Shown: positions 37,801 to 47,038 of the stretch, piece by piece | Layout of the letters: every line of letters starts with the position of its first letter | Position numbering within the stretch: the first letter of the stretch is position 1 | Source: Liolophura sinensis | Lineage: Eukaryota; Mollusca; Polyplacophora; Chitonida; Chitonidae | DNA length: 64,000 bases | Assembly: GCF_032854445.1 (NCBI RefSeq) | Contig: NC_088297.1 | Location: forward strand, 5,083,991-5,147,990 | Direction: 5' to 3' | Notes under the pieces: generated by a model | Database searches by the model: none | Told to the model about the DNA's origin: nothing | What the model saw: the letters and a program-made list of their open reading frames with translations, nothing else | Translations under genes and position numbers: made by a program

Positions 37801-37813
37801 TTGTCGTAGACAT
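31886..37813 (-). CDS. THEG/SPMAP2-like protein, five coding exons
   Basis: Exons in transcript order: 37737-37813, 36526-36587, 35231-35314, 33652-33718, 31886-32417. They sum to 822 nt: 273 aa plus TAA. All introns are GT/AG and all phases close. The start is ATG at 37811-37813 after GTGAAAA. Seven THEG-type repeats are visible: TRIDLLARPK (7-16), ARVQELSRSK (78-87), ARTESLSQPK (115-124), ARLDALSVPR (151-160), GRVEQLAESK (186-195), LRLQQLARPR (222-231) and PRVEELAVPLPR (256-267), with VYW, PIW or QWP motifs between some of them. No signal peptide or membrane segment is seen. In vertebrates THEG (SPMAP2) is a spermatid/sperm-tail microtubule-associated protein and THEGL (SPMAP2L) is its relative; a sperm axoneme role here is inferred from the family. 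Which paralogue it matches is not decided. Confidence 0.87.
32648..32850 (-). mobile_element. Degenerate SINE-like repeat (third type) in the THEG-like intron 4
   Basis: On the minus strand GTAGCTCAGGAGGGTTGCCC resembles a tRNA-like head. The other end has a family-2-like GTTAAACTCCACTG tail. Weak similarity only; it could be an old tRNA-derived element. Confidence 0.35.
33372..33535 (-). mobile_element. SINE family 1, 3' half, in THEG-like intron 4
   Basis: ATTTATTTGATCACTGTTTT at the tail side to GACCGTCCCACGTATGACC. The head is missing. Confidence 0.75.
33941..33969. repeat. Second copy of the GTTATCTCCCC motif
   Basis: GTTTTGATCTACAAAAGGGG then AGATAAC: the reverse complement of the left arm and loop of the hairpin at 31517-31560. 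No opposite arm here. Confidence 0.75.
34753..35014 (+). mobile_element. SINE family 1, full length, long TSD, in THEG-like intron 3
   Basis: Head GGCCTCTGTGGCTCAGTTGG, complete core and (AAAT)6 tail. CTTGATCTTGAATGGG lies on both sides (34737-34752 and 35015-35030), a 16-bp target-site duplication. Confidence 0.94.
35371..35521 (+). mobile_element. SINE family 1, 5'-truncated at insertion, in THEG-like intron 2
   Basis: Begins at GTATATGGGAAGGTCTGCC and runs to the (AAAT)n tail. ATATAAATGAA flanks it (35360-35370 and 35522-35532), so the truncation happened during insertion. It lies about 55 bp upstream (in transcript direction) of the exon 3 acceptor. Confidence 0.9.
35869..35934 (+). mobile_element. 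SINE family 1, short 3' fragment
   Basis: GTCGTTGTATAAGTGAAATA to CACCAATCAAATAAA, tail only. Confidence 0.8.
37079..37350 (-). mobile_element. SINE family 1, full length, in THEG-like intron 1
   Basis: A T-run and CTGATTGGTGTTTTTACACT at the tail side, full head ending GAGCCACGGAGGCCCC. GATATTGAT occurs at both flanks (37070-37078 and 37357-37365). Confidence 0.92.
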
Positions 37814-38080
37814 TTTTCACCTCTGTCAAACCAGGGATATCTCTCAATGAGGACTAAAACTATGTTCACATCAAATATTTAAAGTTCAACCGAGAAAGAC
37901 TAACAGACACCGCTCTCGGTTGCCGCCATGTATGTCCCGCATGCGTTGTCCTTGGTTACAGCCATGACGACGACTCTCGCGTCTCATCGGAAATGCATAG
38001 GGCCTACATGCACACAGGCTATTTCTCGAACTCGCTTTGACTCGTAACTACTTAGGTCAGCCAGCCAGTTTCTCCTCTAC
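37814..38080 (-). promoter_or_regulatory. Probable 5' UTR/promoter region of the THEG-like gene
   Basis: Directly upstream of the first coding exon the sequence becomes more CpG-rich (CTCTCGCGTCTCATCGG, CCCGCATGCGTTG). The spermatid-type gene probably starts here. No TATA box is placed with confidence. Confidence 0.35.
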
Positions 38081-39309
38081 GCACTGTATGGTTTTCTACA
38101 TCGCTAAACACCCTCTCAGTTCCAATCCATCTTCAAATTTGTACAAACGAATACATTTTATATAATTAAAAAGGTGTTGTGGAGTAGACAGGCAAAATTG
38201 GCGAAGTATGGATTCGAACTGTGCTTGTGTACAAACGAGCACGTAAGCAATGATACGACGAAAACCAGTTTGGTTAACAAACAAGTTTATTGTTGCCTGA
38301 AGTAACAACTGAACATGATAAGCATCAAATCTGACAAAATAAACAAAGGTTGACCTGAACACAGAAATAATAACAACAGGTGTACCAGTAACAATAATAC
38401 GACATAACAGAAATACGCATCATTCTGCTCTGAAATAACTTGACATAAAAACAAACATAAAGATCAAATGAGTGCTTATTGATCCCATAATATTATGACA
38501 ATATCATAAACACAAGGCATACTATTACGTCAATATATACAAAATACCAAGAAAAAAATAATAATAATAATAATAATCCTACATATGTACAATGTATACG
38601 CTTTAAGGGCCATCTAGCCTGCATATAGTTCAAGAGGTTTATGTATATGCATTGCAGACTTATAACAACTCAAAATTTAATATTCCAAAACATTTTATTT
38701 AATGGAGTCAACACAGAGAACTTTTTTGTACGGTATTGAGAGTTCTGAAGGTATATCTTGTTTATAACGATATCTGATCAAAGCACGTAATGTCAAGGCC
38801 TATATGGCTTATCTACCGCTTACACATATGGACTTCTGTGACAAAAAAGAAGTCTTTAACCCACAATCTTATCAAAGTCAGTCAGCCAATCAGAATTAAT
38901 TCTGCTGATAATACATTTATGATGTTCACAACGATATAGCCTCCAGTCACTCGGATACCGGTAGGCACTCTTACATAATCTGTATACGAAGGTTACTATT
39001 GTTCTTACATGTTCAAAGTCTTAATTTAAAAAAAACAAAAGACAAAAAAACATCATTAAGCACAAATTTAATTACCCAGTTTTTCACTTGGAGTGTTCAA
39101 ACACGTCGCTGTGACTTCACAATACAGCTGTTAACAGTTTGTTTACAGTTAACCGTCTGCATCAAAAGATCATGACAGAAAAACACAAGTGAAATGCCTA
39201 CACTGGGAGCAGTCGGTTTTAAAGTTCTAATTAATAAACGTACTTCAAATGAAATGATAAAAATATATATTGTACGACACCATGTAACTGGAATATAATT
39301 TATATCCAA
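38081..39309. other. AT-rich intergenic, no gene recognised
   Basis: Includes an (AAT)n run near 38558. The 88-codon frame at 38096-38362 (-) has no recognisable domain. Confidence 0.45.
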
Positions 39310-39390
39310 ATAAAAAGTATTTATTTACTTATTTATTTTATTTTATTGGTGTTTTACGCCATACTCAAGAATATTTCACCTATTTGGCCT
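39310..39390 (-). mobile_element. SINE family 1, 3' end only
   Basis: (TTTA)n, then TTATTGGTGTTTTACGCCAT and ACTCAAGAATATTTCACC. Confidence 0.8.
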
Positions 39391-39403
39391 ATTTAACTCA
39401 GCC

Positions 39404-39620
39404 TTTTCGCATATGATTGAGCAAATTTGTGCAACTTTGTAATTTGCTTTCAGAGACAAAACCACATTGGCTGACTTGATCAATTTCAGGACTAAACAAA
39501 AGCGCAATTTTATCAGTCTACAAAGAATAACGTCTCCAAGATATGTCTGAATAAACACTTTGAAAGCACGCAAAAACGTTGAAGAATTACAATATACGAC
39601 ATGTCGTGAAATTAAGAAAA
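39404..39620. repeat. Diverged dispersed repeat, copy 1
   Basis: Shares ordered blocks with 40137-40370: TTTTCGCATATGA, GATCAATTTCAGG, TTTTATCAGTC, GAATAAACAC and GTTGAAGAATTACA. Unclassified and non-coding. Confidence 0.7.
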
Positions 39621-40136
39621 TAGAAACAAGTGTTATCAAACAGTGTTAGAATCAAGGCTGCCACATGATGCACACTGGTATTACATTTTAACAACTATGT
39701 TACATAACAGTCTATGTAAATCACTGAATTTCCGTCATCATGTAATAAGGATACATTGTTATTTATACTGTAAGCAAATAACAGTAAAACGAATATAAAT
39801 TGTAGCAAGATGTTTAATAAAACATTGAGGCATTTCAACAAGAGTTGCATAGCTTTGACTACCAAACACATATAATGTGGTATTTGTGAATACTGCATTA
39901 AACTTAATTACACATTTGATTTGTGTTTTGTATAACTCGGACATAATATTTCACAACCACACAATTTATTAGCTAGCCTTACTGATCACAACGATGGATG
40001 TAACAAGACATTTCCCTCATTAACTCATCAAGTAGCGCAAATCGCACAAGAATTTCAGCTCGAAAAATACAGTGATAGTTGCGTGATAGAACGAAATACC
40101 GGTATATCTATATATTGTAAAATTTCCCTAATTCCT

Positions 40137-40370
40137 CAAATTTTTCGCATATGAAAGAGCAATTTTTATTGCCATTTATCCACATTCTCAAACTGATTTT
40201 GGAGAAAAAACAGCAGTCGTTAGATTGACCAATTTCAGGGCTTCACAAAAAGTCTAATTTTTATCAGTCAACACAGAATAAGGCCTTCGGAATATGCTTG
40301 AATAAACACCTTGCAAACATGCGAAAAAGTTGAAGAATTACAGCATGTGATTTGTGGTAATCATAGTCAC
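40137..40370. repeat. Diverged dispersed repeat, copy 2
   Basis: Same block order as 39404-39620 (TTTTTCGCATATGA, GACCAATTTCAGG, TTTTTATCAGTC, GAATAAACACC, GTTGAAGAATTACA), same orientation, about 730 bp away. Confidence 0.7.
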
Positions 40371-40422
40371 ACGTATATGGCCACACCAAGTTTAGTTGTT
40401 GTTTCATGGTAAGATTTATGTG

Positions 40423-40521
40423 ATTGGTGTTTTACGCCGTACTCAAGAGTATATCACTTACTCGGTGGTAGCCAACATTAATTGTGGTAGAAGGAAACCG
40501 AGCAGAATCCGGGGGGAAACC
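40423..40521 (-). mobile_element. SINE family 1, 3' fragment
   Basis: GATTGGTGTTTTACGCCGTA to AATCCGGGGGGAAACC. Confidence 0.78.
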
Positions 40522-41400
40522 TTTAAGTGAAGAATAAAGGTTTTAATGTCAGTGGAGGGAATACAAATGAAAAAGAACAAAGTAAATCAGCTGATTATTA
40601 TGGCATACTGTTTTCCTGTTGAAGACATATTTTACATGATTGGAAAGCGGGGAAAAAAAGAGGAAAAATCATTAAAATAAAAAACATGGGGGTCTCACAA
40701 AATAAAAGGATGGATTTTCCCTTTTTCCCCATTTTTGCATTTTTTAAACAGTCCACACACCAAATAATGCACGAAATGAAAATGGTCTCACCAAAAGTCA
40801 CAGAGCGACCTAAAACTACCGATGAAGTCCTGAACTTCAGGGGAGTTCTCGCTGTGTCTGTGAACCTATTTAATGAAGTCCACTTCCTTTAATGATAGTT
40901 TTCCTTTAAAATCCATTCAGATTTAGCCTTTAATTTATGTTAACTTTAAATAATTACGTACACGGTATGAAAATACAAACATGACAATTAAACTATTAAA
41001 TGTAATAAAGAAATGTTACACACTATCACCAATCAAAACCCACTTATGTTAACTTCAGTTTTATCGGTCAAAATGTACACAGATTGACAAGATTTCAATA
41101 AGTTTGAAATTTAGCTGTGGAACTGAAAACTAATATATGTATATATTTGTTCATTTTCCTGTTGCACAGTCACTGAAGATGTAGTTTTAATATAATGTTT
41201 GCACGTACTGGCACATCCAATCTTTTTAAATATTAGAAATTTAATTAGAAAAGTCAATTAACCTTTGAAAGGGCTTTAAAAGTTTAACATCTCAATCTAT
41301 ATTCAACATTCAGAATTCAAAGGAACGGGGAACTCTACCACGCCTTTATTATAAACAAAGCAGCCCGTGAACGGTTTTCTTCTTTCCTTTATCACGTCGT
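40522..41400. other. AT-rich intergenic, no gene recognised
   Basis: Nothing beyond short chance frames. Confidence 0.45.
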
Positions 41401-41413
41401 CACAATTATCAGT

Positions 41414-41776
41414 GAGTGAGTGAGTGCTTGGGGTTTAACGTCGTACTCAACAATTTTTCAGTCATATGACGACGAAGGAATCATTATGGTGCATGTATGT
41501 GTAATGTGCCTCCTTGTTGCAGGACGGATTTCCACCGCTCTTTTATTCTGTGCTGCTTCACTGAGACGACTTACCGAAGGCAAGTAAGCTGCCCCGCCCG
41601 AGCCATTATACTGATACGGGTCAACCAGTCGTTGCAATATCCCCTTCATGCTGAACGCCAAGCGAGGAAGTTACAACTTCCTCTTTTAAAGTCTTAGGTG
41701 TGACTCGATCAAGGATTGATCCTGGATCTACCGGTCCCGAAGCGGACGCTCTACCAACTGTGCTATCCGGGCCGGT
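41414..41776 (-). mobile_element. SINE family 2, full length with TSD
   Basis: Nearly identical to the copy at 13788-14147. CACAATTATCAGT flanks it perfectly (41401-41413 and 41777-41789), which fixes the element at 363 bp. tRNA-like head at the 41776 end; (ACTC)n tail at the 41414 end. Confidence 0.95.
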
Positions 41777-41943
41777 CACAATTATCAGTATATGTGTGCT
41801 CACAAAGCACCCCACTCATATGAGGTACACAAGCACTGCAGCGTCACAGAGGAAAACGATCTGTTCTGCTGGGATTTGGACAGTTATTGGTAGCTCGATC
41901 GTGTCTATGGAGTTTCTCACTGGTCCAAGCATGTTATATAGCC

Positions 41944-42040
41944 ATACGACACATGAATATGTATATGTAATGACACATGAATATGTATATGTAATGACAT
42001 ATGAATATGTATATGTAATGATACATGAATATGTATATGT
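41944..42040. repeat. 24-bp minisatellite, four copies
   Basis: ACACATGAATATGTATATGT plus AATG in tandem. The open frames across it on both strands are artefacts. Confidence 0.85.
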
Positions 42041-43205
42041 ACCAGTACGTACATAATGCATTAATGAAGTATAATCCAATGAAAGTGTATAAGTACCACA
42101 GCACTTGCACTGGCACCAGGCAGCCATCTTGGATCTACTGAAGACGATTTTCACGATCTCTCTCGGAGCAGGCCTTCCTCTCCTCATGTAGAGAAGGGTC
42201 CGAACAGTTCCGAATGGTCTGTTGTGGACAGAATAGTGTTGAAGTAGCGCCGATGCCTTTAGCTATTTGGCCTCGTGAAAATCATGAAATTCTTGTCTTT
42301 GAGATCCAATATGGCTGCTGGGGCAATATAAAATCTGAGCATCAAATGAATATCAGTATAAGATATACAATGAATAATACAAAAGTTAGAGAGATCAAAT
42401 ACATGCATGCTTATAGAAAAAAGCACTAGCTGCTTCAGTCGTTAATATTAGGCCTAAATGTACATACGTTATTCAGCCTGTTAAGTCTATAATGAGTATT
42501 ACCCAGAATGCCACATTACCCAGAATGCTCCTAATCGCACCAAGTTCCGGAATTTAGGTGTAGAACACACCATTTACTATTTTGTCTATATAGCTGCAAA
42601 AATTACTACTATGTCTAGGCATTTAAGTACAGAATTAATTATTTAAATACTTTCACCATATAAAGCTGCAAAAGTGGCATTAAGTTCACAAAGATAAGTA
42701 TAAACAACACAATACTGAACACTTTGAGCGTTTAACCGAACCCTAAAAGGGTCTCTTCAGCAGTTTCTCCATGAAGTCTGCTTAATTTCTTATCAAAAGA
42801 ATTAAGTAATGGCATCAAAGTATCTTTTTAGGGCCTTTATATGCTTCGATCTTGAAGGGTGGGTTTACGCGCCAAACTTCAGGGAAAATGCAGTAATTTT
42901 TTGTTGGCATATGTGGCCATAGATGCCCAGTGATGTGTGGAACTTTCAATATTATCCTAAAGATCTACAAATTTTTCTTCTAATTTTGATCTCTGATAAT
43001 ATGAAATTGTAGAATAACTTTTTCCTAAACCAAGCACCTTGAAAGGTGCACAAAAGTCATTCCATTGAGCTGCATAAAAGTGTAGAACCCTTTCATTCAC
43101 TTTTACGATCATGAAATGTTGATCTTTTGTCTTTATGAGACAGTCCACCAACTCAGTTCAGGATCAGAATTCTGTCTTAGAGCCATTTAGAATCTGACTC
43201 TCTAC
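42041..43205. other. Intergenic, no gene recognised
   Basis: The 71-codon frame at 42214-42429 (+) and the 64-codon frame at 42957-43151 (-) lack domains or splice support. A short direct repeat (ACCCAGAATGC) occurs near 42502. Confidence 0.4.
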
Positions 43206-44045
43206 AATCCACTCCATGAGTAGTTCACTTCACAACCACTTTCAGTTCTCAGTCTTTAGGATTTTAACACTCTACTGTCTAATATTTCACTTTCAGTATC
43301 ACTCTCAGTCTTTAGGATTTTAACACTCTACTGTCTAATATTTAACTTTCAGTATCACTCTCAGTGTTCAGTCTTTAAGATGTTAACACTCTACTGTCTA
43401 ATATTTCACTCCAATATCACTTTCAGTTTTCAGTTTTTAGGCTGTTGAGTGAGTGATTGATTTGCATCAGTCTTTTATCTAGTGCTGCTTCACTGAGATG
43501 CCTTACCGAAGGCAATTAAGCCGCCAAACCCGAGCCATTATACTCATACGGGTCAAGCAGTCGTTGCAACTATCCCCTTAGTGCTGAACGTCAAGCAAGG
43601 AAGTTACAACTTCCACTTTAGTAAGGTCTTAGTTGGGCCCGACCCATGATCTACCGACCCCGAAGCGGGCGCTCTACAAACTGTGCTATCAGGGAAGGTT
43701 TAGGATATTGACACACTATATCTATCACGTCCGCAAATGATCTCTTTCAGTTTTCAATCGTTAGGATCTTGACACTTAGGATCATCTTCACGTCTCAGGA
43801 TACGGACACTGTCTACAGTCTAAACGTTCAGCCAAGGATCACTTTCAGTTTTCAATCGTTAGGATCTTGACACATAGGATCACCTTCACTTCTCTGGATA
43901 CGGACACTGTCTACAGTCTAAACGTTCAACCAAGGATCACTTTCAGTTTTCAATCGTTAGGATCTTGACACTTTAGAATCATCTTCACTTCTCTGGATAC
44001 GGACACTGTCTATAGTCTAAACGTTCAGTTAAGGATCACTTTCAA
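43206..44045. repeat. Tandem repeats in the ZnT 3' flank, 56-98 bp periods
   Basis: About three units of 56-63 bp (43210-43440; CTCTACTGTCTAATATTTCA with TCTTTAGGATTTTAACA) are followed, after an inserted SINE, by 98-bp units at 43744, 43842 and 43940 (TTTTCAATCGTTAGGATCTT with CTACAGTCTAAACGTTCA). The last unit merges into the coding end of the ZnT gene at 44042, which carries TTCAATCTTTAGGATCCTGG and CTTACAGTCTAACATTTCAC. The array therefore looks like copies of that coding end. Confidence 0.8.
43443..43702 (-). mobile_element. SINE family 2, degenerate copy
   Basis: Contains TTTTATCTAGTGCTGCTTCA, TTACCGAAGGCAATTAAGCC and CCCGAAGCGGGCGCTCTAC. Much of the tail is lost. It interrupts the ZnT 3'-flank repeats. 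Confidence 0.85.
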
Positions 44046-47007
44046 TCTTTAGGATCCTGGCACTCCTTACAGTCTAACATTTCACTGACAAACTCCTCGA
44101 TTTGCAGTGTAGACTCTGTGATACCATATTTCCTCTGTACCATGGCAGCTGCCTGTTTTAACACAGCATGAGGATCTATGCCTTTCTCTGAAAAACAAGA
44201 ATCAAAGATGATTAAATATCAACTCTATATTAGAGGTCTATATTAAAGAACTAGTTCAAGTACATATCTGATCTGTATCTGTGGAATTGTGCCAATCATT
44301 TTAAGCTGTTATTTTATCTGCAAATGTCAAACATCAGAAATGTACATTGTGTCAGTGCTTAAGTTTTCATCTTTGAATGTCAAACCCATTACTGTTAGTT
44401 ACCAATGGTTACTCAGCGACAGGATATCCAAATATATGGTGTCAATAAAAATAATAATCATACAAGGATTACTGACACAGTATATTTGCGTATCCTATCG
44501 CTGAGTAACCATATAACGTATTTACTCTGCCAAGACCCATCAGTTCAGTGCAGAAGACCGATGTATACGTCAATCTCTTCTGAGATGTCACCATTGTATT
44601 CACAGCCCATCAAAGGGGGATAACCTAGTCAGCAGACACATTTGACGTCGCCTGCGGGATTCGAGAATATATCTCTACCCCAAAGTGACCATTGTTGTCC
44701 AATGAAAAGGGACGTATTTTGTCTGATGTGGGATAAAAATTAAATCAACAACTTGAAATCAAATGTCAAAAAATGAAAAATATTTCAATAAATATTTCAG
44801 TATTTCACATCAGTACTTGATATCTCATGAAAAAGCATTTTAAGACCGGGACATCACACTGTTGTGAAAACACCAATTCATGGCTGTTGTGTGTTGGATA
44901 TATTTTGAGCGACTTACCAACAGCAATATGAGCGGACAGAGCTGTTTTGGATATAGTGAGCGACCATACTCTCAAATTATGCACTTCTTTGACGCCTTGA
45001 ATTGCATAAAATGACATTTTTACATCACTAAAGCTTATTCCCTTCGGTGTACCTGAAATCATGAAAAATATTGTTTCACTTATTCACGAGAAATTATCTT
45101 ATTCCCTAAAAAAAAGGTCCTGACCCATACCAGATGATAATTTTTGATAGGCTACCTCGGGCATCAACTAGTTACTTTCACCTTCATATTTATGTTTAGT
45201 TTGACTTTGACTTTCAAGTTAGGATTTCTCACTCATTTTATGTTTTTTAATAAAACGTTTCACTTTAAGTTTCAATTCCCATTTCACACTCACTGTCAGG
45301 TTTGTATAGTTTTACTTTCACTTTCAAGTTAGATTTCACTTTCATTTCCATGTTTATATAGTTTCACTTTCACTTTCAAGTTAGCTTTCACTTTCTTTTT
45401 CATGTTTTTGTTTCACTTTCACTTTGACTGACCTTCCATGAGCACCCTGAGAATGTCCCTGAGAATAGTGATTGTTGTGACCAACACAAACGCAGAAAAG
45501 ACAAATGTACAGATTGGGTCTGCTATCTTCCATGTTGGCTGTGATAAACAAAAAATAACTAATAATTAAATACAAATATTAAATACATGTACCGCTTATC
45601 CATATGTCACAGACAATTTGATGGGAATGATTTATTTATTTATTTGATTGGTGTTTTACGCTGTACTCAAGAATATTTCACTTATATGACGGCGGTTAGC
45701 ATTTTTATGGTGGGTGGAAAACGGGCTGAGCCCGGAGGAAACCCACGATCATCCGCAGGTTGCTGAAGCACCTTCCCACTTACAGCCGGAGAGGAAGCCA
45801 ACATGAGCTGGACTTGAACTCACAGCGACCGCATTGGTGAGAGATTCCTGGGTCATTACGCTGCGCTAGCGGGCTACCCAAATGAGCCACGGAGGCCCCC
45901 TGATGGGAATGACCATTGGTCAATCATAGTTTACATGCTAGATGACAAACGGGGTCAGGCAGCAACTTGACTAATTCTTCGGTGAATGAATATTCCTGTA
46001 ATTTTAAACTTTCCGTCAAATTACAATGTCGTTCTTTTCTAGATAATAGTCCTGCCCCATGTTAAAGTCATGGTGCACAACAAACATGATACCCCACCCA
46101 GTCGCAGTGCCCCGACACTGGGCGCCTCGCCCACCCAGTGGCAGCCCGCCGACGCTGGGTGCCACGTCCACCCAGCTGCAGCATACAGACGCTGGGGGCC
46201 ACGCCCACCCAGCCGCAGAACGTTGACTCTGGGCGAAACGCCCACCCAGCCGCTGCCCGCCGATGCTGGGCGCCACGTCCACCCAGTCGCAGCACACCAA
46301 CACTGGGCGCCACGCCAACCCAGCCGCAGAACGCCAACAATGTGTGCCACGCCAACCCAGCCGCAGCGCACCAACACTGGGCGCCACGCCCACCCAGCTG
46401 CAGAACGCCAACACTGTGTGCCACGCCAACACTGTGTGCCACGCCAACCCAGCCGCAGCACACTGACATTGGACACCACACCCAACCAGACAAAGTACAC
46501 CGTCACTGGATGTCACACCCAAACAACCACTGAACACCAACACTTGGCATCACACCTAATCATCCACAGTACACACACACTAGATGTCACACTCAACCAG
46601 TCACAACAACACAATGTCAACTTACTTTATAAAATATAATAAATGAAGCTATAAGAACACCAACACTCTGTATGAGGTCCCCCAAGACGTGAATAAACGC
46701 TGCCCGCACATTAACATTTGTCTTGTGTTTTACTTTAGGAGTAGCACCACTCTCTTCTATACAATTCTCCACACTGTGGCTGTCTCCGTGAGAGTGTTCT
46801 CCTGAGCTGTGGGAGTGTTCTCCTGAGCTGTGGGAGTGTCCGTGACCGTGAGCATGCTGGTGTAATGTTAGGCCCATTCTGTTCACAAAATAAAACGATG
46901 CAATTAGTGTAAAAAAAAAATAAAGAAAAAAAAAACATTCAGCCAATTTTGCCAGAAAAACAACAAGTGGAAATTTGTTATGTGAAAGAAAGAAACATTT
47001 CGGAGAT

Positions 47008-47038
<31 letters not shown>

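Noticed and set aside
46016-46639. Several overlapping 130-190-residue open frames rich in W, G, H, P and R on both strands
   Set aside because: They fall entirely in a 37-bp minisatellite in a ZnT intron. The period is not a multiple of 3, and the same units are open in most frames, so these are compositional artefacts.
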